Source: Vibrio sp. CB1-14
Lineage (GTDB): Bacteria > Pseudomonadota > Gammaproteobacteria > Enterobacterales > Vibrionaceae
Length of the DNA: 64,000 nt
Assembly (NCBI RefSeq): GCF_040412085.2
Contig: NZ_CP115921.1
Location: forward strand, 1-64,000
Reading direction: 5' to 3'
The notes below the pieces were generated by a model that did no database searches, was not told where the DNA came from, and was given only the letters and a program-made list of their open reading frames with translations. Made by a program: the position numbers and the translations under genes. This document shows positions 56,187 through 64,000 of this stretch, piece after piece. Within the stretch, counting starts at the first letter, position 1. Each line of letters opens with the position of its first letter.

Positions 56187-57536
56187 TTAGCTCGGTTTTC
56201 GCCACCTATCTAAACCTTTTAGTACGAATTGACTCTCGCTTTTTCTCGAAGCGCTATGTTCTAGAAAACTAGACTTTGGTGAACCAGCCTTTGGTGAGGC
56301 GTGCTTTAAGTAACTCGGCTTCGGGTCCTTTAGTTGACGCCACATACAACGACTTTGCGAGGCATCTAACCTATCATCTTGCACCCCTTGACTGGCTTGT
56401 TGCCAAGAAGCATCGCTGCGCATTTTTTTGAGTTCGACTTCACCGCTCACTTGGCGGCCTTTTCTGTAAATCAAACGCCTAACACTCGGCCAATCACGAT
56501 GACGAATCGCTTGAGCCAACTCCCACCAAGGTGGGGTCGGGTGAGTTTTAAAGAATCGATAAGTCAATCTCAAAACCAGTAACAGCGCTAAGGCGATAAT
56601 CGAAAGTATAACGAATTCAGTTTTATACGTATTGAAAAGTGAACGCCAAGTGTGAGCAACCCGCACTTTTTTAGCTTCCAAAGTCACAGTCTGTACAGAT
56701 TGCGTTTCGACATCCCACCAGCGAACGACTTGCTCTGGAAAAACCACCTCGCCGCCTGTGGTAACAATGTAAGTGACCTCATCGACTCGTTTTGATTTGT
56801 ATACGCCGCGCGTTTGGCTGTCTGATAAGACACTGGGTTTCGGATACGCTTTCACGCCAGCAATGCTGTCATCACTCAGTGGCGGCAACATAATAGAGAG
56901 TGTGTCGTCAGCTTCAACTTCGAGAGTCCTTACGATACTGTCTCCTGCATGCAGATCTTCGGACGACGCACTCCAGGATTCCTGCACTTTGACATGATTG
57001 GCAGAGAACCAAGCTTCGTCTTGAGTAAACGACGCATCCGGAAGATAAGTAAACAGTGACATCGGTTCGGTATACAGTGTCCCAGAGACATTTGAACCAT
57101 CCGGAGCCGATACTTGAACTCTAACGGGCACTTTGGGTAATCGATATTCTCCACTTTGCTGAGGATATAAGGTTATTTCCCAGCGTTGGCGCGACCATGT
57201 CTGACCGTCTTTACGTTCCGTGTAGTTAGTTGCAAGTTGATTGCGCTGCTTCACAATCAAATCCGGCATACCAAAGCCAGAGATACGCGTACCGCCAGTA
57301 AACCACCTCGGTGTGGCAACCTCGATATAAAGAATAACTTGTTCGCGTATCGCGGCCGGCTCGGATGCGTTGTCACCTTTGCTAAGCCAAGAGGTTATCT
57401 CTACGCCACCTTCTCTTTGCAACTGATTGATAGTCATACTCGCCTGCGCCGAAATCGGGACTAGCAAGATCATCAAGGCCAGAAATAACAGTGAACCCGC
57501 TTGAGTAAAGAGTTTCGCTAACTTAACGATGTTCAT
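56187..57536 (-). CDS. batD: BatD-like protein (aerotolerance operon)
   Basis: 449 aa with signal peptide (cleavage near SAQA/SM), a long periplasmic part with beta-rich BatD repeats (VEITSWLSKGDN, TRISGFGMPDLIV, YRLPKVPVRVQV), and a TM helix about residues 306-328, with a basic cytoplasmic tail of about 120 residues. BatD proteins act with VWA proteins BatA/BatB in the envelope. Its ATG overlaps the preceding stop by 4 bp. Confidence 0.85.
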   Translation of the reverse strand: MNIVKLAKLFTQAGSLLFLALMILLVPISAQASMTINQLQREGGVEITSWLSKGDNASEPAAIREQVILYIEVATPRWFTGGTRISGFGMPDLIVKQRNQLATNYTERKDGQTWSRQRWEITLYPQQSGEYRLPKVPVRVQVSAPDGSNVSGTLYTEPMSLFTYLPDASFTQDEAWFSANHVKVQESWSASSEDLHAGDSIVRTLEVEADDTLSIMLPPLSDDSIAGVKAYPKPSVLSDSQTRGVYKSKRVDEVTYIVTTGGEVVFPEQVVRWWDVETQSVQTVTLEAKKVRVAHTWRSLFNTYKTEFVILSIIALALLLVLRLTYRFFKTHPTPPWWELAQAIRHRDWPSVRRLIYRKGRQVSGEVELKKMRSDASWQQASQGVQDDRLDASQSRCMWRQLKDPKPSYLKHASPKAGSPKSSFLEHSASRKSESQFVLKGLDRWRKPS

Positions 57537-59215
57537 TGCTGGCTCCCATGCTCACGAAGTTGGATTTGGAATTTGTTTCGCAAAAAGTTTTTCGGGTCTG
57601 CTTCAACTTTACGCAGCCATTTATCTGCAAGTTCCTCACTTCCCAATATCTCGTTCGCGTTCAAGGTTTCTTTTAACATCAGCTCTGAGGCGGTATTTTC
57701 TTCAGCTCCGTCAGCCGTTCTTGGGTTGTCTCCAAGCTCCATAGACTCTTCTGGACCATCTGTGGTGCCGGACTGGCTCTCACTGACACGATTAATCTCA
57801 TCCACCAGTTCACTCATGGCTTGATAGTTTTGTTTTGCCACCGCAGCGATACTCTCATCTTTGGTTTTCTCGATAAGATCTTTATAGAGATTTCGTGCTG
57901 CAAGATATTCTCGTTGTCTTGCTAAGGTGTTTCCTAGATAAAGAACCGCTCGTTCATCGCCCTGTACTTGTATAAATTGGGACTGCGCCGAGGCAAAATC
58001 GCGTCCATAGTAAAAAGCGATGCCCTTATTCATTGGCTCCTGAAAATGATTTGCCGCTTTGATGAATTCCCCTCGGTTAAAGTACCACTGGCCTTGCTGC
58101 TCTGGTGTCAGCCATAAATCCATCCAAGTTTGTGTCGCACTGTCCCAAAGTTCTTCGACGGCCGATTTCGGCTCTGTGATCTGTTCGCTGCTTGCAACAG
58201 CGGAAACTGTCTCTGCATGGGCTTGATTTAGGAAAATATTGGGGCTGATTAACGTGGCAAGAATCGCCCATTGAACCAACCAACCTTTTCTAAACCACAG
58301 CAACGCCAACAGCATCACTGGAAACACTAGGTAGTATCCCATGTCCCGCCACGGCATCGCCGACTCTCCCGAGATCTGCATATGACGCTCAACATCGGAC
58401 GCAATACTGTTGATATCGCTATCGTCCGTAGTCAATGCGTAGTAACGACCATCGGTTGCACTGGCCAGTTGCTTCAAACTGTCCCAGTCGGTCGCCGAGC
58501 TACTATGAATAGCATCGTTACCCACAGCCAATACCATCACCAATTGATTCGTGTCTTGAAAAGCATCTTGATAGAGTTTGATCCCTTCTTGAGAGACACC
58601 ATCAGAAACAATCAAAATCGAAGCCGAAGGATAGTTTTTTAACTGTGATTGAAGCTCAGGTATTGCCGATTGGACACTCTTTCCCTGCACTGGAATCACT
58701 TCAGGTGTGATCGCATTGAGGAATGGCAAGAAGACTTGATTGTCTTGTGTCATCGGCGTCGCAGTATGAGCACTGCCACCGAAAACAATGAGCGACGTTT
58801 TGCCCCCTTTTCTCGCTTCCAATAGATCTCGAATCTTGTATTTTGCTCGCTCTAAACGTGACGGCGGTAGGTCTGTTTGAACCATAGATGTGCTGACATC
58901 AAGCACAATGGCAAGCGCCCCTTGGTCCTCGCCAAATGGAGAAGCTTCACGCTCCCATGTGGGCCCTGCGCAAATAACAATAGCAATGCTTAAAATAGCA
59001 CTAAGCAACTTGAGTGGTAGCTGACTCTTCCAGCCCTGCTCTCCTATGATGAGTGCCTTTTGCAAATGCTCGGGGATAATCGTTTTCCAAGCAGCGGTTG
59101 TTTCTCGGCGCCAGCGAAGTAGCAGCAATAATCCCAGCGGAACAAACGCTAATAGCCAGATCGGGCGCATAAAATGAAACTGAGAGAAGAACTGCTCAAT
59201 AGCCAAACTGCTCAT
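57533..59215 (-). CDS. batB: BatB/BatC-type protein: VWA domain fused to TPR region
   Basis: 560 aa. Two N-terminal helices (about 14-32, 60-80), a von Willebrand A domain with MIDAS start LDVSTSM and SASILIVSDGVS, a helix near 303-320, then a TPR segment (GQWYFNRGEFIKAANHF, VLYLGNTLARQREYLAARNLYKDL). In Bacteroides and others BatB and BatC are separate; here they are one gene. It is overlapped by 4 bp on both sides, so its synthesis is coupled to BatA and BatD. Confidence 0.86.
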   Translation of the reverse strand: MSSLAIEQFFSQFHFMRPIWLLAFVPLGLLLLLRWRRETTAAWKTIIPEHLQKALIIGEQGWKSQLPLKLLSAILSIAIVICAGPTWEREASPFGEDQGALAIVLDVSTSMVQTDLPPSRLERAKYKIRDLLEARKGGKTSLIVFGGSAHTATPMTQDNQVFLPFLNAITPEVIPVQGKSVQSAIPELQSQLKNYPSASILIVSDGVSQEGIKLYQDAFQDTNQLVMVLAVGNDAIHSSSATDWDSLKQLASATDGRYYALTTDDSDINSIASDVERHMQISGESAMPWRDMGYYLVFPVMLLALLWFRKGWLVQWAILATLISPNIFLNQAHAETVSAVASSEQITEPKSAVEELWDSATQTWMDLWLTPEQQGQWYFNRGEFIKAANHFQEPMNKGIAFYYGRDFASAQSQFIQVQGDERAVLYLGNTLARQREYLAARNLYKDLIEKTKDESIAAVAKQNYQAMSELVDEINRVSESQSGTTDGPEESMELGDNPRTADGAEENTASELMLKETLNANEILGSEELADKWLRKVEADPKNFLRNKFQIQLREHGSQQ

Positions 59216-60252
59216 GACTCGCTCTCCTGCTGTTTAGTTTCTGCATTTTGATTCGCTGTGAACAAGGAACGACGTATCGTTGCCGCCGAAAATGCGATTA
59301 AATACAGTACAACGACGATCATCATTAGGTATTGGTGAACGGTTTGTTTCGGTCGATACTGTGTGCTTTCGTACAATTTCGGCTCCAGCTCTCCTATGGC
59401 TTGATAGGCTTGTTGCAAGGCCTCTTGATCCATCGCCTGAAATGCTTGACCACCTGATGAATTAGCAATGTTTTCTATGGTTTGCATGTCAAGTGCCTGT
59501 TCACCAACGGTTTCTGGATCACCCATCGCAATAACATGAATCCGTACCTGTTTCGCTGCCGCTACCGTTGCGGCATCTTTGGGCTCAACAAAGCTTCCTG
59601 TGTCATTGCCATCGGTTAACACGATCACCACTTTTTCGCGTTCAGCTTCCCCCTGTGATTGCTCGAACACCTTAATCGCAAGGCCAATCGCATCCCCTAG
59701 GTGAGTACTTTGCCCTGCCATCGCCACTTCGGTTTGGTTCAATAGTGCAAGCCAAACATCGTGGTCTGCAGTAAATGGGGTTTGCAAATAGGCGGCATCA
59801 CCAAAAAGAATCAGACCAAGACGGTCTCCATCACGCGTTGCGACAAAATCCGTTAGTACACCTTTTACTGCGTCAAGTCTGGAAATAGCTTGTCCATCCG
59901 GTGATAGAAAGTCCATTTCAGACATCGACCCGGAGAGATCGACGGCAACCATAACATCACGACCGAGCTTCTCACGGGTTTGAGGCTCACCTAACACGGT
60001 CGGTTTGGTCATTGCGAAAACTAATAATATCCACGATATAACCAAAATAGCCCGTTGCCACCACGACGGGTTTAGCTGGCTTGCGCCCTGCTCAGGCTCT
60101 TCCCCAAGAATGTCTAATAGGCTTTGGAAAAACGGTACCTTAATGGCGCTCTGCTTCGTTTTGTACGCAGGCACTAATCGATAAACTAAGATCGGCAGTG
60201 GTAGCAGCAGTAGCCATAAAGGATGAGTTAAAGAAAGACTGTCCCAACTCAT
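59212..60252 (-). CDS. batA: BatA-type VWA membrane protein
   Basis: 346 aa. TM helices near residues 8-24 and 66-84, a VWA domain with a full MIDAS (VDLSGSMS and later LTDGND), and a C-terminal TM helix about 310-328. Such proteins interact with MoxR ATPases. ATGA overlaps link it to the DUF4381 gene upstream and the BatB/C gene downstream. Confidence 0.88.
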   Translation of the reverse strand: MSWDSLSLTHPLWLLLLPLPILVYRLVPAYKTKQSAIKVPFFQSLLDILGEEPEQGASQLNPSWWQRAILVISWILLVFAMTKPTVLGEPQTREKLGRDVMVAVDLSGSMSEMDFLSPDGQAISRLDAVKGVLTDFVATRDGDRLGLILFGDAAYLQTPFTADHDVWLALLNQTEVAMAGQSTHLGDAIGLAIKVFEQSQGEAEREKVVIVLTDGNDTGSFVEPKDAATVAAAKQVRIHVIAMGDPETVGEQALDMQTIENIANSSGGQAFQAMDQEALQQAYQAIGELEPKLYESTQYRPKQTVHQYLMMIVVVLYLIAFSAATIRRSLFTANQNAETKQQESES

Positions 60253-60827
60253 GACGTCTCTCCCATTGCGCTAGAAATAAGACGCTTGGTTTTGTTCAAG
60301 GCTCGCGAAATCGTGGCACTCAATGACCAATGTTGCTTAAGCCATGTTGGTGTCGTATGTTTATCAACCCAAAGACAAACCATGTTGTAAACCTGCTTAG
60401 CTTCTTGGTCAGTTAATACTACGGATCGAGTGACCAGCGTTTTCAGCCACTTTGCGCCTAAATCTAGATCCAGTTCGCTCGATAGATTTGCGCCTGATGT
60501 TTGACCCAAGGTCGATAGCCAAGCTCGGTTAAATTGCTGTGGCTGGTTTGGATACAAATAGTGAAACGTGCTTTTTAGCACGTCGTAGCAAACCAGTGGC
60601 ATTTCATCGGTGTGGCGATGCATTTCCAATACCTGCTTTGCTTCTTTTCGATAACGCTGCATCTGCTTGTTACAATATGCGAGCGCGAATTTGTAAATGA
60701 TGAAGGCAACAATCAACAAGGCCAAAACCTGCCAACCCAAGGTTTGAGGAAACCAAGAGATGGCATCAGGATTTGGGACTTCTGACATATTGCGAAGAAT
60801 ATAGGAACTCGGGGCAACTTGGGTCAT
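60249..60827 (-). CDS. DUF4381 membrane protein
   Basis: 192 aa: short N-terminal segment, TM helix about 30-50 (LGWQVLALLIVAFIIYKFAL), then a cytoplasmic helical part (RYRKEAKQVLEMH, QFNRAWLSTLGQ). Position and layout match DUF4381, a constant member of MoxR-DUF58-VWA operons. Overlaps both neighbours by 4 bp. Confidence 0.83.
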   Translation of the reverse strand: MTQVAPSSYILRNMSEVPNPDAISWFPQTLGWQVLALLIVAFIIYKFALAYCNKQMQRYRKEAKQVLEMHRHTDEMPLVCYDVLKSTFHYLYPNQPQQFNRAWLSTLGQTSGANLSSELDLDLGAKWLKTLVTRSVVLTDQEAKQVYNMVCLWVDKHTTPTWLKQHWSLSATISRALNKTKRLISSAMGETS

Positions 60828-61783
60828 GATGTAAAGCCTCCGACAGCTCGTTTGAAGGCATCAATATGCTGGCCATCTGTTGATAGTTCTATAACGGGCA
60901 ATCGCTTCATAGCCATCAATTGCTCAAGCTTTTCCAGGCGATGATGAGCGTGTGCTTTTAAACCTTGGTTCGCTTTGTTCAATTTGGTTTTTTCCGTCAC
61001 ACTCAGCTGATATTTTCCATCTCCAAACACCAACGAAGCAGAATCTAAAATATCGGCTGGTAAAGCAGCTTCCAATGGGTCGGAAATCACCACACTCAAA
61101 ATATCATTGTGCTGCTGAAGGTACTTGAGCCTATCCAAATCAAACTCAGTCGCGCCTGACCAGTCACTGATAAACAAAATGGTGGCATTCTTGAGCGCTA
61201 GGTTTCCTAGCATTCGAATGGTTGAAGAAAAGTTCGCACGCTCACTATCCTCGCTGGCGATATCCAACGTATGGTTCGCGTCATTCAATCGTTTTAGAGC
61301 GTGTAACAAATGATTTTGAGAGCGTTGCGGTTTTAGATATTCAATCTGATTCGATCGGCTAATAATAAAACCGACCCGATCGTTATCTTTTAAAATGCGC
61401 CACGCGGACAGTGCTGCTATCTCGGTAGCAACCACAGATTTCATGGTATCGACGGAGGAAAAATACATCCCACTGCGCTGGTCAACACAGAGAATAAAGT
61501 TGCGGTCTTTTTCCTCTGTGTAAGTGCGAACATGGGGCTTGCCTGTGCGCATGGTGACTTTCCAATCGAGGTTGCGAATATCATCGCCCATTTGATAGTG
61601 GCGAAGCTCCTCAAAATTAAGACCACGCCCACGAAAAGGCGAACCATGTCGTCCTGACATTCGCGATTGAGCAACTAAATGTGGCAACAACGAAAACGAC
61701 TGAACCTGTGATTGCAGATTAACCAAGCGCTCATACGAGGTGTGGATTCGATGATCGTGATTATTAGCGTGTTTAGAAGCCAT
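60824..61783 (-). CDS. DUF58 protein of the MoxR operon
   Basis: 319 aa, soluble. RGRGLNFEELRHYQMGDDIRNLDW and TYTEEKDRNFILCVDQRSGM are the DUF58 hallmarks, followed by a VWA-like fold (LFISDWSG). It follows moxR by 18 bp. DUF58 proteins are common partners of MoxR ATPases in envelope stress or enzyme-activation systems. Confidence 0.9.
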   Translation of the reverse strand: MASKHANNHDHRIHTSYERLVNLQSQVQSFSLLPHLVAQSRMSGRHGSPFRGRGLNFEELRHYQMGDDIRNLDWKVTMRTGKPHVRTYTEEKDRNFILCVDQRSGMYFSSVDTMKSVVATEIAALSAWRILKDNDRVGFIISRSNQIEYLKPQRSQNHLLHALKRLNDANHTLDIASEDSERANFSSTIRMLGNLALKNATILFISDWSGATEFDLDRLKYLQQHNDILSVVISDPLEAALPADILDSASLVFGDGKYQLSVTEKTKLNKANQGLKAHAHHRLEKLEQLMAMKRLPVIELSTDGQHIDAFKRAVGGFTS

Positions 61784-61801
61784 AGAAGTACCTCGAATGA
61801 C

Positions 61802-62800
61802 TTAGCCAATAGCCACAACATCAAGCAAGTGACTAACAACATCTTGCTGCGTCACTTGTTCAGCCAGTGCGTTATAGGACAATGCAATTCTATGGCCAAG
61901 TACCATATTGGCAACCGCTCTTACATCATCAGGTTCGACATAATTGCGACCCTGTAACCAAGCATAAGCTCGGCTGCACTTATCTAGAGCAATAGAAGCG
62001 CGCGGCGATGAGCCAACAAGAATCCAATCTGCGAGTGACGATTCTGGGTAGCGCTCGGGCTGTCTTGTCGCCATAACAAGGTTAACAATGTAGTTTTCAA
62101 CCAGTTCTGAAACTTCAATCTCTGGCATTTCACGCCTTGCAGCAAACACGGAATCGGTTGAGATTGTCACTGACTCCGATTCATCCGCTGGCTTCGAGCT
62201 GTTAACGCCACCTACTGCGCGCTCCTCATTTCGTACCAACCGAATGATGTCGCGCTCAGCTTCATCTTCTGGGTAATCCACCGTCACTTTCATGATGAAG
62301 CGATCCATCTGCGCTTCTGGCAGTGGGTAGGTACCTTCTTGCTCAATCGGGTTTTGCGTTGCCAACACCATAAACAGTTCTGGCAATTTATGGCTATCAC
62401 CACCCACGGTGACTGTACCTTCCGCCATAGCCTCAAGGAGCGCGGCTTGTACTTTTGCAGGGGCACGGTTGATTTCATCGGCTAAAACGATGCTATTGAA
62501 AATCGGACCAGCTTGAAAATGAAGCTGAGGTTTGCCATCTACGTCTTGGTATATCTCAGTACCTGTAACGTCGGAAGGGAGTAGGTCTGGGGTGAACTGA
62601 ATACGTCCAAAACTGGTATTTAACCGCTCGGCCAGCGACTTAATTGAGCGAGTCTTTGCGGTACCGGGCAAGCCTTCAAGCAAGATGTGGCCGTTGGTAA
62701 TCAAGCCGACCACCAGCGCTGTTACCACGTGTTGTTGGCCAATCACTGATTTTCCCACTTCTGTCACTAGGCGGTTAAGTTCTGTTTGCGCTTGATTCAT
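61802..62800 (-). CDS. moxR: MoxR-family AAA+ ATPase
   Basis: 332 aa. Walker A GLPGTAKTRS, Walker B VLADEINRAPAKVQAAL, sensor 1 LATQNPIEQEGTYPLPEAQMDRF, and the arginine-finger-region GSSPRASIAL. MoxR ATPases remodel or insert cofactors into client proteins (established for the family). It is the first gene of moxR-DUF58-DUF4381-batA-batB/C-batD, and its upstream region holds the inverted repeat shared with the 12.4 kb promoter region. Confidence 0.93.
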   Translation of the reverse strand: MNQAQTELNRLVTEVGKSVIGQQHVVTALVVGLITNGHILLEGLPGTAKTRSIKSLAERLNTSFGRIQFTPDLLPSDVTGTEIYQDVDGKPQLHFQAGPIFNSIVLADEINRAPAKVQAALLEAMAEGTVTVGGDSHKLPELFMVLATQNPIEQEGTYPLPEAQMDRFIMKVTVDYPEDEAERDIIRLVRNEERAVGGVNSSKPADESESVTISTDSVFAARREMPEIEVSELVENYIVNLVMATRQPERYPESSLADWILVGSSPRASIALDKCSRAYAWLQGRNYVEPDDVRAVANMVLGHRIALSYNALAEQVTQQDVVSHLLDVVAIG

Positions 62801-62875
62801 GGGTTCACACCTTTTGCTTGCTCGTCTTTGTTTAAATGAATAGACCTCGATAATTGACTTAATACTACTTAGTCA

Positions 62876-62898
62876 CTCTATAACTTTTGGTTATAGAG
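62876..62898 (-). promoter_or_regulatory. Candidate operator upstream of moxR
   Basis: CTCTATAAC and GTTATAGAG are perfect 9-bp arms around TTTTG (plus strand). On the minus strand it contains TATAACCAAAAG, identical to 12424-12435. No T run follows, so it is not a good terminator for the upstream gene. Confidence 0.45.
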
Positions 62899-62915
62899 GT
62901 AATGCTTTTTCATTG

Positions 62916-64000
62916 TTAATAACGTGATTTTAGCTGCTGTATAACTTCTGGTGGTGCCAACTTCGATAACTGGTTGAGACACTGTGCGGCACCTTGGTGC
63001 TTATGCTTAAGCATTAAGTCGCACTTAGAAAACAGGTGCTCTGGATTTCTACTCAACTGATAGGCCTTATCAACCGCTTTGAGTGAGACGTTAACGTCAG
63101 CCGTTTCCATTGCTAACCCAAACACAAACCAATACTGGGGATTATTTGCTTCTAGCTGTGTCGCCTTATTAAGCAGTTGGCTAGCCGTGGCTTTGTCGCC
63201 TTGACGAAGCTTTGACAACGCTGCGCTGTAATGAATAGCTGCCGATTTTGGTTGATTTTTGATACCAAGCGCGAGTGTTTTATCCGCCGACGCTTCGTCC
63301 CCCTGCCCTCGATACAGATCGGCAAGATTGATGTAACTGTTTTCAAAATAGGGTTCAATGCTAATCGCCCCTTGGTATTCATTAATAGCAAGCTCCGTCT
63401 TGCCTTGGGCGGCATACACATTGCCAAGGTTTGTGCGGCCAAAGCCTCGGTCTGCGTTGTACTGCTGAATACCAATGTATTCTTTTAGCGGTTGTTTCAA
63501 CTGATCTTTTTGAAGTGGATTTAGCTCGCGCCAATATTGCGCCAACGCGCCGGCCGCTTCTGCTCGAACAGCGAGAACATCGTCATCAAGTAACGGTGAA
63601 ATGATCTGCCAGCGCTGGTGAGCGGGATAAGGAGCGCTACCCTGAATCGCCCCTATTCGAATCATGGCCTCACTATTTTTAACGGCTCTACCCAGCGCGA
63701 TTAAGCTATTTTGCCCTTGGTAGTTCGCCATTCTTTGTAATGCAGATGCTCTTACAATCGACGCTTGGTTAATGTCTTGCGCTATATAGGAAAGCGCATC
63801 AGCTGCCGATGGGTGACCGATGTCTGCCGCATAAAATGCAATGCCATAATGCTGGCTGTTCTGATAGCTCGACTCGGGGAACCACTTAGCTAAGGTTTGA
63901 ACTGCCCAATCATCCTCCTTGTCCTCATGGCAAGAAGCACAGACATTTGGAGTGCCGATGTGCTTGCTCATGTCTGGTCTGGGTACATGCCAGCTATGAT
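62916..64000 (-). CDS. c-type heme / HEAT / TPR protein (5' end beyond window)
   Basis: At least 361 codons are visible. An ATG at 63971 exists, but the frame is open upstream (HSWHVPRPD precedes it), and that sequence plus GTPNVCASCHED is typical of multiheme cytochromes with C-terminal TPR domains, so the true start, signal peptide and more heme motifs lie outside the window. One CxxCH is visible. Then come HEAT-like repeats (ASIVRASALQRMANY, AVRAEAAGALAQYW) and TPRs (GFGRTNLGNVYAAQGKTELAINEY, YINLADLYRGQGDEASAD). The repeat region aligns collinearly with the protein at 9870-10895. Predicted periplasmic, possibly electron transfer. Confidence 0.82.
   Translation of the reverse strand, partial: HSWHVPRPDMSKHIGTPNVCASCHEDKEDDWAVQTLAKWFPESSYQNSQHYGIAFYAADIGHPSAADALSYIAQDINQASIVRASALQRMANYQGQNSLIALGRAVKNSEAMIRIGAIQGSAPYPAHQRWQIISPLLDDDVLAVRAEAAGALAQYWRELNPLQKDQLKQPLKEYIGIQQYNADRGFGRTNLGNVYAAQGKTELAINEYQGAISIEPYFENSYINLADLYRGQGDEASADKTLALGIKNQPKSAAIHYSAALSKLRQGDKATASQLLNKATQLEANNPQYWFVFGLAMETADVNVSLKAVDKAYQLSRNPEHLFSKCDLMLKHKHQGAAQCLNQLSKLAPPEVIQQLKSRY

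Overview
The window looks like a chromosomal segment of a marine Vibrio, possibly of the Harveyi clade. The evidence is the gene content and order (betI-betB-betA followed by an ABC betaine/choline transporter, GltS, PuuR-type polyamine genes, a MoxR/DUF58/Bat cluster), moderate base composition, dense coding on both strands, and short palindromic intergenic repeats. The species call is inference. I found no rRNA, tRNA or CRISPR.

Layout. 1-3.4 kb: a periplasmic binding protein and a membrane GGDEF/EAL protein (running off the left edge), a likely ligand-sensing c-di-GMP pair. 3.6-8.5 kb: an accessory patch with an acetate-kinase 3' remnant, a complete ISAs1-family insertion sequence with perfect 10-bp target duplications and a frameshifted transposase, a poly-glycine lipoprotein, an orphan membrane protein and intergenic repeats. 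8.5-9.8 kb: GltS glutamate/Na+ symporter. 9.9-16.1 kb: a HEAT/TPR protein and a radical-SAM sulfatase maturase (minus strand), divergent from a cysteine-less FGE-like lipoprotein and an alkaline-phosphatase-superfamily enzyme with a Thr nucleophile, then a LysR regulator. No sulfatase is present.

16.2-34.6 kb: a large polyamine / beta-alanine catabolic region. It holds bauA-mmsA-glutamine amidotransferase, a PuuR regulator with PuuC dehydrogenase, an ene-reductase and MAPEG protein, a second PuuR paralogue, a PotFGHI-type putrescine ABC transporter, a SpuC-like aminotransferase and two divergent gamma-glutamylpolyamine synthetases, one followed by a PuuB oxidase. Together they import putrescine, degrade it by glutamylation or transamination, and pass C3 products through beta-alanine to acetyl-CoA. 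A canonical PuuD hydrolase is absent; the amidotransferase in the bauA operon is a candidate substitute.

34.6-42.6 kb: a long intergenic region with a candidate structured RNA, then betI-betB-betA-proX-proW-proV for choline uptake and glycine-betaine synthesis (osmoprotection). 43-52.7 kb: a soluble CZB-domain chemoreceptor, a DUF1254/DUF1214 protein, a hydroxyacyl-CoA dehydrogenase-like protein, a small membrane protein with an HlyD-type adaptor, a FadL-family porin, two tandem LysR regulators and an outer-membrane beta-barrel protein. 53.2-56.2 kb: a nucleotidyltransferase gene broken by one extra base in a T run, then a LysR gene with a Gfo/Idh/MocA oxidoreductase. 56.2-64 kb: the tightly coupled moxR-DUF58-DUF4381-batA-batB/C-batD operon and, at the right edge, a c-type-heme/HEAT/TPR protein that is a paralogue of the one at 9.9 kb.

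The most interesting thread joins the 10-15 kb and 56-64 kb clusters. They share a paralogous HEAT/TPR protein and an identical 12-base motif, embedded in an inverted repeat in each intergenic control region. The first cluster also pairs a sulfatase maturase with proteins that cannot be its normal substrates.
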